Origin: JAEUNJ01 sp052035955
GTDB taxonomy: Bacteria; Pseudomonadota; Gammaproteobacteria; Burkholderiales; Rhodocyclaceae
Assembly: GCA_052035955.1 (NCBI GenBank)
Contig: JBPOHD010000041.1
Coordinates: forward strand, 1 to 64,000
Length of the DNA: 64,000 bases
Direction: 5' to 3'
Shown piece after piece: positions 23,007-31,842 of the stretch (its first letter is position 1; every line of letters starts with the position of its first letter). The translations under genes were made by a program, and so were the position numbers. The notes beneath the pieces are model-generated. The model ran no database searches. It was not told the origin of the DNA and saw only the letters and a program-made list of their open reading frames with translations.

Positions 23007-24411
23007 TGCCGCCGGGGGCCCTGAACGGCGCCGGCGGCCTCTCGCCCAGGCGGTCCGGCCGGGGGAAGGGATCCAGTTGGAGGAAGCCGGGCGAACGGTC
23101 CAGGCGTACCAGCTCCCGGCCCAGCGGGTCGGCGAAGCCCGACTCGCCGGCGCCCAGGTCCAGGCGGCGTTCGCCCTGGGCGAGGACCACGTGGCCGTCC
23201 CGCACCGTCAGGTAGAGTCCGGGCTGGCGTTCGTCCCGGCTCTGGGTACCGAAGAGTTGCTGGAAATTGACCTGAACGCCGTCCGGCCGCGGTGCCGTGT
23301 TGTCGCGGAGGAAGGCCGGCAGCTGGGGCAGGGGGATCGCCCTGTCCGTGTTCGCGGCGAAGAACAGGACGCGATGGGTGTCCACCAGGAAGGTCCGGTT
23401 GCCGGCGCGGATTTCGGCCTGGCCCTGCCAGGCGTGCACGAAAAGGCCGTCGCCCGGGCCGCGGGCCTGGCCGGCCGGCGGACGTCCCTCGGCGCACAGG
23501 CCGGTACACAGGGCATCGATACCCGTGCCGCGGATCCCGATGGTGGCCACGCTGGTTTCGAACTTCACGCGGCTCGGGTCGGAGCGGCCGAGCAACCCGG
23601 TCACCGCCCGCAGGCCGCCTTTCAACAGGCTGAAAAAGGCGCTGCTCTCCTTGGGTTTGGCCGGATCCCAGCGGAAATCGGAGACCTGGAAGCGGGTGTC
23701 CGATTGCAGGGTGACCTTGGACTGGTCGTTGAAGGCGAGGACCGCGTGGCTGCCGCCCGCCGTCTGCAGGGTGTCGCCGCTGTAGATCGGCCCGCCGGCC
23801 AGCACGGTCCGCGAATTGCCGTCGCTGCCGGTGGCCTTCAACTCACCCTTGACCAGGGCCACGCGGGCAGCGACGGGCGATACCGGGGCGCCGCCGCCGG
23901 CCGGGACGGCCTGCGCCACGGCGGCCGGGCCTCGCCGGGCGTCCTCGCCGCAATCGGCGCCGCAAAGGCGGGCGTCGAAATCGGTACCGCGTATCCCGAT
24001 GGTCGCCGTTGCCGTGTCGATCCGCACGCCGTCCTGGGGATTGCGCTTGGCGATCAGGCCGGTCACGGCCCGCATGCCGCCCTTGAACAGGCGCAGCACG
24101 GCGTTCTCCTCGCCGGCGCCGTGGGCGAAGCGGGAGACGCCGAACACCGTATCGGGCCGCAGGGTCATGCGCGTGCCGTCCTTCAGTTCGACGACGGCAT
24201 AGGCCTTGCTGCCCGTCGTCACCACATCCCCTTCCTGGATGCTGTCGCCGCGCCCGGCCATGCGCATCGTGCTGCCCTGCTGGACGCTGACGGCGCCGGT
24301 GGAATAGACCACCTGGCCCGCTTCGCCGGCCAGGACGGCGCCGGCCGACAGGGCGGCGAGGGCGGCCGCCATGGATCGGCCGGTTGTACGGTTGGGTGTG
24401 GTTACCGGCAT
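22987..24411 (-). CDS. Tandem FecR-domain protein of the secretion operon
   Basis: An exported 474-residue protein (signal segment to about residue 28) with two FecR-type beta domains, roughly 28-145 and 185-310. Each ends in an IGIRGT motif (IGIRGTDFDA and IGIRGTGIDA), and each is followed by a CX3C pair (CGADC and CTGLC). The C-terminal part, including a VRDGHVVLAQG segment, is unassigned. The start overlaps the FHA stop by 10 bases, and its end overlaps tpsB, so the three genes form one operon. FecR-like domains often accompany FHA-type adhesins. A role in periplasmic or surface handling of the exoprotein is inferred. Confidence 0.88.
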   Translation of the reverse strand: MPVTTPNRTTGRSMAAALAALSAGAVLAGEAGQVVYSTGAVSVQQGSTMRMAGRGDSIQEGDVVTTGSKAYAVVELKDGTRMTLRPDTVFGVSRFAHGAGEENAVLRLFKGGMRAVTGLIAKRNPQDGVRIDTATATIGIRGTDFDARLCGADCGEDARRGPAAVAQAVPAGGGAPVSPVAARVALVKGELKATGSDGNSRTVLAGGPIYSGDTLQTAGGSHAVLAFNDQSKVTLQSDTRFQVSDFRWDPAKPKESSAFFSLLKGGLRAVTGLLGRSDPSRVKFETSVATIGIRGTGIDALCTGLCAEGRPPAGQARGPGDGLFVHAWQGQAEIRAGNRTFLVDTHRVLFFAANTDRAIPLPQLPAFLRDNTAPRPDGVQVNFQQLFGTQSRDERQPGLYLTVRDGHVVLAQGERRLDLGAGESGFADPLGRELVRLDRSPGFLQLDPFPRPDRLGERPPAPFRAPGGNDECEM

Positions 24412-27400
24412 TGCTTGAGCCTCCGCTTCTTGTCTTCCTCGGCGGGCGGTGCCAGGGATACCGCCGGTCCGACCGAGGGCGGCGGCGGCGCTGAGCAGAG
24501 CGACGGGTCGAGGGTGCAGATGTCCACCGGGGGGGCCTCGACCGGCAGGGGCGCGATCGAGCAGGACATGTCGCGGACCGTGGACGTGCCGCCGACGGAG
24601 ATGGACTGGGCGGGGGCCCGGACGTCGATATCCAGGTTCCCGGCAGCGATGAGGGTGGCCGAGTCGGCGACCACGTCGCGTGTCCAGTCGCCGTTGGCAT
24701 CGCTGATGTCGGCGCCGCTGTCTACAGTGACCGCGGTGCCGGTCAGCACGCCGACCGTGATGTTGCCGGTGGCCCGGTAGTGGATGCTGGGGGCGGTGGT
24801 GCTGCGGGTGCCCATGTTGATCGCGCCGGCGGTGGCGGTCACATCCACCGCGATGTCGGCCGACAGGTTGCCGCCCTGATTGACGCTGCTGCCGCTGAGG
24901 GTGATGGAGCCGCCGGAGGCGGCCATGCTGCTCGAGGTGTTCAGGCTGCCGGTATTGGAGATGGCGATGCTGCCGGTCGTGGTGCCCACCTGGACGCCGA
25001 GGCTGCCGGAGGTGTTGTTGACCAGGACATCGCCGGCGCCGGCGTCCACGTACAGGTTGCTCAAGGCGGTTTCCAGCGGATTGCCGGCGCCGACCCCGGT
25101 ACCCCGGTAGATCTCCAGATAGGGGGTGGTGATGTCGATGCCGCTCGCATTGCCGTCGACGACGCCCTGGGCGGTCATGAAGCGCAGGTTGGGGCCGGCC
25201 CAGGCGATGGGTGCCGTGACGGTGATGTTGCCGGAACCCGAATTGCCGATGACCAGGTTGCCGCCGGCATTGAAGTTGGCGATCTCGGCGGCCGTCAGCG
25301 ACAGCTTGCCGGCGGTCTCGCTGCCGAGGTCGATCTCCCGGCCGGCCGTCATCGGGGTCACGGTCTTGCCGGAGGCGGTGACCAGGGCGCCGATGTCCAT
25401 GTCGTCGGCGACGAAGGTGAGGTTGGTGGCCGTGAAGGGGGCATTGACGGCGAGGATGCCGCCGGAGGTGACCTGGACGGTCCCGGGGGCCGTGGTGGCG
25501 GCCGAAACCGTCACGTTGCCGGTGGCCGTGCTGCCGAGATAGAAGTTGCTGGCGGAGACGAAGCCCAGTTCGGCGCTGGTCAGCGACAGCTTGCCCGCCG
25601 TCTCGGTGCCGAAGTCGATCTCCCGCCCGGCGGTCAGGGGGCGTATCGTCGTATTGGCCCCCGAACTGGTCACGGAGGCGCCGATGGCGAGGGTGTCGGC
25701 GTTGATGACGATGCTGCCGTAGGTGTTGGAGACGACCGGCTGGGCGATGGTCAGGTCGTTGGCCGTGAGGGTGAGGCTGCCGTAGTAGTAGGTCTGGTGG
25801 ATGCCGGTTTCCGTGGCCACGCTGCCTATCGTCAGGGGCGTGGCGCCGTTGTTGAAGGAGAAGCTGGCGTTGTAGCCGGTCGTTGAGCCGGCCAGGGTGT
25901 CGACGGCATTGGCCTCGCCCATGCTGACGCCGGAAATCGCCGTCAGGGCGAGGTTGCTGGCCGACACCGTGGCACCTGCGGACTGGTTGATGCTGGTGCT
26001 CAGGGCCTTGAGGGCGACCAGGGGCAGGCTGCCGGGTGCGAAGGACAGGGGTGCGGCGATCTGGATGCCGTAGCCCTGGATGGACAGGGACGGGGTCGAG
26101 AACTGGTCCAGTTCCGCATCGGTCAGGGAGAGCTGCCCGGCCACCTCCGAGCCCAGGGTGACGCTTCGGCCACCGCTCTGCACGGACAGCAGCACGTTGC
26201 CCGTGGTGGTCACCGGCGCTGCCACGTTCATGCTGTTGGCCGAGAACCGGATGTTGCCGGCGCCCGCATCGATGCCGCCGGCGGCGACGTTGATGCTTTC
26301 GCTGCCTATGGCCAGGTTGCCCACGTGCTCGAGGGCACCTCCGGCCGACTTGTCGAGCAGGGCCGTTACCGCCACGTCGTTGCCCTGGAATTCCAGGTCG
26401 GTCGTGGTGATCCTGTTCAATTCGGCCGCCGTCAGGCCGAGCTTGCCGCCGGTCTTGGTGCCGAGATCCACGTCGGTGGACCCGGTGATGTGGGAGATCC
26501 AGACCCGGCCGCTTGCGGACACGGCGGCATTGATGTTCATGCTGTCGGACATCATCTGCAACTCGCCGGCGGTCACGCTCACCGGCTGGTTGATGTTGAG
26601 GGGGCCATGGGACTGGAAAGACAGGTTGCCGGCGCCGTAGGCGACGGGCGCCGTGACGTTGAACGACCCCGACCCGGCACTCATTCCGAACGTGGGCGAG
26701 GAGATGGTCGACAACTCGGCGGCCGTCAGGCCGAGGGTCGTGCCCGCCACGTCGGCGCCGCCGAGGTCGACGGCGGCCGAGGCGGCGATGTTGACGCTCG
26801 TCGTGCCGGCGATGCCCCCCAGGCCGCTGATGGCCAGGTTCGCCACCGCCAGATAGACCGTATCCCCGTTCAACTGCTCGGTGAGCGTCATGTCGGCGGT
26901 GCCGATGTTGCCGATGAACTCCAGGAAGCCGGTCGTCGCGATGGCGTTGGGCACGTTGAAGCTGTTCCCCCGTATCGAGAGGTTCCCGATATTCGCCAGG
27001 GCCAGTCCGCTGTTCAGCGGCCCCGTTACGTTGACGGTGCCGAGGGTGGCCGCCATGCCCAGGCGCAGGGTATCGGCCGAGATCAGGTTCATCTCGGCGG
27101 AGGCGAGCTTGAGGCCCGGCCCGGTTCCGGCGCCCAGGTCGGCATTGCCGGGGGTGTAGCGGTCGATCTGCACCGTGCCCCCCAGGGCCTGGATCGGCTG
27201 CGTCACGTTCAGGTCATCGACCGTCAGGCTGAGGTTGCCGCCGCCGTAGGTGGTGTTGGCCCGGACGCCGGAGACACCTGCCACCGTGCCGATCGTGACG
27301 CTGCCGGCCGCATTCGTGAAGGCGATGTCGCCGTAGAGGGACGAGGCGGCGAAGCTGCCGGTGACGTTGTTGGCGAAGGTCAGGCTGACGCCATTGGCGC

Positions 27401-30400
27401 CGACCGCGGCCAGGTTCGTCGCCGTGATCGTCGCGTCGGAGGCGATCACCCCGTAGTTCGAGGCATCGCCGGCCTGCAGCACCACGTTGGTGGCGCTGGG
27501 CGCGATGTCGTCGTTGATGTGAAGGGTGCCGCCCTCGACACGGAGCGTGGTGCTGGCGCCCGGGGTCAGCTTGGCCAGGGTCGCCGTGTCCACGCAGAGG
27601 GCGCCGCCGCCGCAGAAGCTGCCCAGTTCGATGTCGCCCGACGCCGAATTGAAATGGCGGATCGTGAGGGTGCTGCTGGCGGCCCCGGAGCCGATGGTCT
27701 CCAGGCCGTTCACGGTGATGCCCTCGGAGCCGACCAGCAGCAGGTCGGCGGCGGGGAGCACGGTGGCATTGAAAACCTGGTTGCGGCCAGCCAGGGCAAG
27801 GTTGCCGGTCACGTTCTCGAAGGCCTCGCCGGCGCCGGTCGTGAGGAGCTGGCTGATGGTGAGATTCACGGTGTTGAGGTCGCCGACCACCAGCTTGTCG
27901 GTGAACAGGCGGTTCAGTTCGCCCGTGGTGAGCCCCAGCACGCCGCCGCCGGGCTTGCTGCCCAGATCCATGTCGCCGACACTGCGCCGGAGGATCTCGA
28001 TGGTGCTGGTGGCCGCCAGGGCCGCCGAGGGATCGATGCTCAGGTCGTCGGCCTTCAGGCTCAGGGCATCGGAGAGGCTGATGTCGGCGCCGCTGTCGAT
28101 CAGGATGCCGCTGCCGGCCAGGGCGAGGCGGGCGCCGCCGATGCTGGTGCCGGAGACGACAGTCAGGCTGCCGCTGAGCTCGTTGCCCAGCTTCAGCCAG
28201 CCGGCGCCGCCGGTGCTGATCGTTGACAGCTCGGCCCCATCGAGGCAGAGGGCGCTGGCGCAGGAGCCGGACGTGCCGACCTCGACTGCCCGGCCGGCGG
28301 TGCGCGGCGCCAGCAGCACATCGCCGCCGGTGCTGGACAGGGTGCCCGCCAGGTCCGCGTCGTCGGCGAGGACGCTGAGGTGCCCCGTATTGCTCAGGGA
28401 GCCGCCGCCGGCCAGGTCGAACTGGCCGGCCTTGGCCGTCAGGTGCCCGACGTCGGCGGCGACCGGCGCGCTGACCGTCATCGTCCCGACGTTGGTGCCG
28501 CCGATCAGAAGGAACGGGGTGTCGAGATTGGCGATGTCGGTGGCATCGAGGCCGAGGATGCCGCCGCCCGGCTTGGCGCCGAGTTCGACGTCGCCGGCCG
28601 AGGTCCGCAGGATGCTGATCTGGGAACCGGCCGAGACGGCGGCGGCGACCGTCAGGTCGTTGGTGTTCAGGACCAGGTTGTCGCCGATCGTGCTGGCCTG
28701 GCTGAAAGTGATCGAGGGCGCCGTCAGGGTCAGGCCGTCCATGCTCAGCCCGGAGTGGCCCAATACGGTACCGACGGTCAGGGGCAGGACGCTGTGCAGC
28801 GAGGTGTAGCTGGCGGATCCGGCCACGGTCGAGAGGCTGTTGGCCTCGGTCAGCGTGACGTTGCCGGAGGCGGTCAGGCGCAGGCTGTCCACGGTGATGG
28901 TGGCGCCCGGCGACTGGGTGACCGTGTTCTGGGAATCCAGCCAGAGGATGTTGGTGCCGGCGGGCGCGATGGCGCCGCCGATGTTGATGTTGCCGGCCCA
29001 ATAGCCCTGATACACGTAAATGCCGCTGGCCGGCCCGGTGGTGACCCGGTTCAGTTCGGCGCTGGTCAGGGAGAGTCGTCCTGCCACTTCGGCGCCCAGT
29101 TCGACGCTGTGCCACCAGGTGTAGGGCCGAAAGCCGACTTGGCCGGTGCCGACCAGGTTGCCTGCCAGGTCCACGCTGTCGGCGACGATGGACACGTTGC
29201 CTGAATTCGACGCCACCGAGCCGCCAGCGGCGATATTGAAGCCACCCGCACCGTACAGATTCGTGCTGAAGGCGCCGCCCGTGACGGTGCCGGCGACGGT
29301 CGCGCTGGCGCCGCTGAGGCTGACGGCACCCAGCCCGGCGTTGATGGCACTGCCGAGGGTGCTGCCGCCGGACGCGCTGACGCTGAAATTGCCGCCGCCG
29401 GTGGAGATCGGGGCGCTGTTGGCGAAGGTGCCGGACGTGGAGGCGCTGAAGCTGCCGCCATTGGTGTCGATGGCGGCGCCGACCGCCACCGCGCCGCTGC
29501 CGCCGCTGAGCGTGGTGTTCAGGGTGCCGGCGGTGGAGGTGATCGGGGCCGCCACGGTGATGCCGGCGGAGGCGCTGAAACTCAGGCTGGCGTTGGCACC
29601 GGCCGTCTTGGCGATGGCGGCACCGATGTGGATCGTCCCGGGGTCGGTCCCGTGGCCGTCACCGCTGGTGCTGATGCTGACGCTGGTACCTGCGTTCAAC
29701 TGGTCCATGATCAGGTCGGCACCGATCTGCGAGTTGCTGCAGAACACCTTGAAGGTCGTGGGGCCCGCGCAGCCGCTGATCACCGTCCCGGCGACGATGG
29801 CGATGTTGTAGGGGTCGATGAGCCATTGCCCGCCTTCGCCCTTCGGCGCCTTGAGGTCGAGCTTGAGGCCGGCCACGTCGAGGATCCCCGCCGAGGTTTC
29901 GACGAAACCGCCGTCGCCCCCCTCGGCGCCGCCTCGGGCTGCGATTTGCCCGTGCATCAGGCCCACCTGGTCGGCGAACAGGATCACCCGGCCACCGTCG
30001 CCGTCGCGCGTCGCGTCGGCCGAGATGCGGGCACCGGACGCCAGTTCGATGTTCTTCGCCCGTACGTGGACGGAACCGCCGCCATGGGCGCCGGAGGCAC
30101 TGGTCAGGCTGCCGTCCTCCAGGCGCAGGTCGTTCCTGGCCCGCAGGACGACCCGCCCGGCGCCGTCGACGCCGAGGCCATCGGCGCGGATCTCGCCGCT
30201 GTGGCGCAGTGTGCCTGCGAATACGCCGACCGCGCCGCCGGCGGCCTCGATGCGACCCAGGTTGAGCACCGAGTCGCTGGGAGCGTTGACTTCGAAACTG
30301 ACGGCATCCGGGTCGAGGCTGCCGAGATGGGCCTTGCCGCCCGCAACCAGCAGGACCTTGCCCTCGGGGGACTCGATGATGCCGCGGTTCTCGACATTGC

Positions 30401-30926
30401 GGCCCACGAGGACGACATGCCCTCCGGCGGAACTGCGGATCAGTCCTTCGTTCACGACCTTGCCTGCCCGCAGCCCTCCCGAGAACTTGAGCCGTCCGGC
30501 GACGAGGTCCGCGTCGGAGATGTTGAGCGAGGAGGCCACGAGTCCCGCCACGTCCACGCGGGCGTCGCGGCCGAAGAGGATCCCGCTGGGGTTGATCAGG
30601 AAGACCCGGCCATTGGACTGCAACTGGCCGAAAATGCTGGAAATCTCGCCGCCGCTCACCTTGTTGAAGACCACGCTGGAGGCCGACGGCTGTTCGAACC
30701 GGGTCGTTTCCCGGAGGCCGATGGAGAAACTCTGCCAGTTGATCAGGGCGCCATTGGAATTCCTGACCAGCAGGGTATTGCCGTCCGGGCGGGAGAAGGT
30801 GGCGGTTCCCAGCACGACCGAGGGGTTCTTCGGGTTGGCAAGGGCGGGCCATGGCGCGACGGCGCCGGCCATCAGGGCCGAACCCAAGGCGACCTGCAGG
30901 CAGGCGCACAACTTTCGCATCTTCAT
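24402..30926 (-). CDS. Giant filamentous-haemagglutinin-type TpsA exoprotein
   Basis: A secreted beta-helical adhesin of 2174 residues. The start at 30926 (MKMRKLCACLQVALGS) has AAGGGG before it; the frame stays open to 30977. After the signal peptide comes a TPS secretion domain: NPSVVLGTATFSRPDGNTLL, the QQ/N-rich NWQSFSIG, then FNKVSGGEISSIFGQLQSNG and FLINPSGILFGRDARVDVAG. The body is Gly/Ala/Thr/Ser-rich with about eleven copies of a roughly 100-residue repeat. The C-terminus is Pro-rich with four cysteines and a basic end (KKRRLKQCR), suggesting a tethered rather than released protein. It lies upstream of the FecR and TpsB genes in one operon. Attachment or aggregation is the likely role. 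Confidence 0.93.
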   Translation of the reverse strand: MKMRKLCACLQVALGSALMAGAVAPWPALANPKNPSVVLGTATFSRPDGNTLLVRNSNGALINWQSFSIGLRETTRFEQPSASSVVFNKVSGGEISSIFGQLQSNGRVFLINPSGILFGRDARVDVAGLVASSLNISDADLVAGRLKFSGGLRAGKVVNEGLIRSSAGGHVVLVGRNVENRGIIESPEGKVLLVAGGKAHLGSLDPDAVSFEVNAPSDSVLNLGRIEAAGGAVGVFAGTLRHSGEIRADGLGVDGAGRVVLRARNDLRLEDGSLTSASGAHGGGSVHVRAKNIELASGARISADATRDGDGGRVILFADQVGLMHGQIAARGGAEGGDGGFVETSAGILDVAGLKLDLKAPKGEGGQWLIDPYNIAIVAGTVISGCAGPTTFKVFCSNSQIGADLIMDQLNAGTSVSISTSGDGHGTDPGTIHIGAAIAKTAGANASLSFSASAGITVAAPITSTAGTLNTTLSGGSGAVAVGAAIDTNGGSFSASTSGTFANSAPISTGGGNFSVSASGGSTLGSAINAGLGAVSLSGASATVAGTVTGGAFSTNLYGAGGFNIAAGGSVASNSGNVSIVADSVDLAGNLVGTGQVGFRPYTWWHSVELGAEVAGRLSLTSAELNRVTTGPASGIYVYQGYWAGNINIGGAIAPAGTNILWLDSQNTVTQSPGATITVDSLRLTASGNVTLTEANSLSTVAGSASYTSLHSVLPLTVGTVLGHSGLSMDGLTLTAPSITFSQASTIGDNLVLNTNDLTVAAAVSAGSQISILRTSAGDVELGAKPGGGILGLDATDIANLDTPFLLIGGTNVGTMTVSAPVAADVGHLTAKAGQFDLAGGGSLSNTGHLSVLADDADLAGTLSSTGGDVLLAPRTAGRAVEVGTSGSCASALCLDGAELSTISTGGAGWLKLGNELSGSLTVVSGTSIGGARLALAGSGILIDSGADISLSDALSLKADDLSIDPSAALAATSTIEILRRSVGDMDLGSKPGGGVLGLTTGELNRLFTDKLVVGDLNTVNLTISQLLTTGAGEAFENVTGNLALAGRNQVFNATVLPAADLLLVGSEGITVNGLETIGSGAASSTLTIRHFNSASGDIELGSFCGGGALCVDTATLAKLTPGASTTLRVEGGTLHINDDIAPSATNVVLQAGDASNYGVIASDATITATNLAAVGANGVSLTFANNVTGSFAASSLYGDIAFTNAAGSVTIGTVAGVSGVRANTTYGGGNLSLTVDDLNVTQPIQALGGTVQIDRYTPGNADLGAGTGPGLKLASAEMNLISADTLRLGMAATLGTVNVTGPLNSGLALANIGNLSIRGNSFNVPNAIATTGFLEFIGNIGTADMTLTEQLNGDTVYLAVANLAISGLGGIAGTTSVNIAASAAVDLGGADVAGTTLGLTAAELSTISSPTFGMSAGSGSFNVTAPVAYGAGNLSFQSHGPLNINQPVSVTAGELQMMSDSMNINAAVSASGRVWISHITGSTDVDLGTKTGGKLGLTAAELNRITTTDLEFQGNDVAVTALLDKSAGGALEHVGNLAIGSESINVAAGGIDAGAGNIRFSANSMNVAAPVTTTGNVLLSVQSGGRSVTLGSEVAGQLSLTDAELDQFSTPSLSIQGYGIQIAAPLSFAPGSLPLVALKALSTSINQSAGATVSASNLALTAISGVSMGEANAVDTLAGSTTGYNASFSFNNGATPLTIGSVATETGIHQTYYYGSLTLTANDLTIAQPVVSNTYGSIVINADTLAIGASVTSSGANTTIRPLTAGREIDFGTETAGKLSLTSAELGFVSASNFYLGSTATGNVTVSAATTAPGTVQVTSGGILAVNAPFTATNLTFVADDMDIGALVTASGKTVTPMTAGREIDLGSETAGKLSLTAAEIANFNAGGNLVIGNSGSGNITVTAPIAWAGPNLRFMTAQGVVDGNASGIDITTPYLEIYRGTGVGAGNPLETALSNLYVDAGAGDVLVNNTSGSLGVQVGTTTGSIAISNTGSLNTSSSMAASGGSITLSGSSVNQGGNLSADIAVDVTATAGAINMGTRSTTAPSIHYRATGNITVGVLTGTAVTVDSGADISDANGDWTRDVVADSATLIAAGNLDIDVRAPAQSISVGGTSTVRDMSCSIAPLPVEAPPVDICTLDPSLCSAPPPPSVGPAVSLAPPAEEDKKRRLKQCR
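25265..29112 (-). repeat. About eleven copies of a ~100-residue repeat inside the exoprotein
   Basis: The signature D-L-G-x(2-5)-G-x-L-x-L-T-x-A-E-L-x-x-I recurs, e.g. LGTKTGGKLGLTAAELNRI, LGSETAGKLSLTAAEI, LGAEVAGRLSLTSAELNRV. Copies are encoded near 25300, 25590, 26130, 26440, 26735, 27110, 27600, 27940, 28250, 28555 and 29080. Most gaps are 290-380 bases, with three of 490-540 that are likely to span a decayed copy. This marks the repeating unit of the beta-helix. Confidence 0.75.
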
Positions 30927-31027
30927 CAGGAATCCCCTTCGGTCGCCAGCCAGCCCCGGGGCGGCGAATCCGCGCATATGTTGCTCTGCAATCGCGCAAT
31001 TTTACCGCCCAATCGAGCTCCTCCCGA

Positions 31028-31043
31028 AGTGATTTTTGTCAGG
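31028..31043. promoter_or_regulatory. CRP/FNR-type dyad upstream of the FHA operon
   Basis: AGTGAT-TTTT-GTCAGG is a CRP/FNR-like palindrome (GTGA-N6-TCA). It lies between the FHA gene and a divergent FNR-family regulator. On the minus strand a TAAAAT -10 sequence lies at 31004-30999. With a start about seven bases further on, the dyad centre is about 43 bases upstream, the spacing of class II activation. The match to TTGAT-N4-ATCAA is 4/5 on one arm and 3/5 on the other. Confidence 0.4.
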
Positions 31044-31158
31044 CGGCGGTGCCGACGTCATCGCACTGCGCGAAGGCGGGCGGGGTGATAGGATTCGGCA
31101 GGATGGTTTTCACCGCGGGGGGTATTCGGCCCACCCGGTCAGAGCGGAGATTTCGAGC

Positions 31159-31842
31159 GTGATCAGCGGTATCTGTGCCTTCGCCAAGCGCGTGAGGTCC
31201 CCCGAGTGTGCGCAATGTTCGGTCAGGAAGATGGCGGCGAGCGGCGACATCCCCATGGGGAAGCTGGACGCCCTGCTGCAGGAGGTCGAATTGGCGATCT
31301 TTCCCGCGCGTTCGGAAATTTTCGCCCAGAACGAGGCCGGCAAGAGGGTATTCGTGATTCGACGGGGCCTGGTCAAGCTGGTGCATGACAACGAAAGTGG
31401 CATCCGGCGTACCGTTCGGCTCATGACCCACGCCGATGCCCTTGGACTCGAGGTGCTCGTGGATGGCCGTTATCGGCACTCGGCCCTGGCCGTGGAGGAG
31501 GTCGAGGCCTGCATCCTGCCGACGCGCCTGCTGGAGAACCTGGACGCCCATTCCCAGTGCATGCATCGGGAATTGATCGCCCATTGGCAGCATTGCCTGG
31601 ACCAGGCGGATACCGTGATCACGCGGATGTCGTCCGGGCGGGCCCGTGAGCGGGTGGCCAACTACCTCCTCTTCGTCAGCCGTGCCACGGAAGGCGATCC
31701 GGACGGACTGATGGGCCGCGAGGAAATGGCGGCACTGCTCGACCTGACCACCGAGACGGTCAGCCGCGTGATGTCGGACTTCCGCCGCGAGGGAATCGTG
31801 GATGACCCCAACGCCCTGCAACGCGTCTGCGAGGGCCACTGA
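31159..31842 (+). CDS. CRP/FNR-family transcription regulator
   Basis: A 227-residue regulator with an N-terminal cyclic-nucleotide-binding-like beta barrel and a C-terminal winged helix. The recognition helix TTETVSRVMSDF carries the Glu/Ser/Arg set of FNR, which binds TTGAT half-sites. The N-terminus has cysteines at 6, 16 and 19 (ICAFA ... ECAQCSVR) plus a later one in EACILP, so an FNR-like Fe-S cluster is possible but the spacing is not the classic one. The GTG at 31159 is chosen because upstream sequence looks non-coding; an in-frame ATG at 31036 would add 41 residues. It is divergent from the FHA operon and directly followed by an aldehyde dehydrogenase. Confidence 0.85.
   Translation: MISGICAFAKRVRSPECAQCSVRKMAASGDIPMGKLDALLQEVELAIFPARSEIFAQNEAGKRVFVIRRGLVKLVHDNESGIRRTVRLMTHADALGLEVLVDGRYRHSALAVEEVEACILPTRLLENLDAHSQCMHRELIAHWQHCLDQADTVITRMSSGRARERVANYLLFVSRATEGDPDGLMGREEMAALLDLTTETVSRVMSDFRREGIVDDPNALQRVCEGH

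Noticed and set aside
24780..31088. Several long plus-strand open frames opposite the FHA gene (for example 24780-25886, 26325-28226, 29628-31088).
   Set aside because: Their compositions are Gly/Arg/Ala-biased, they lack domains, and they mirror the repeats of the sense gene. They are antisense shadows.
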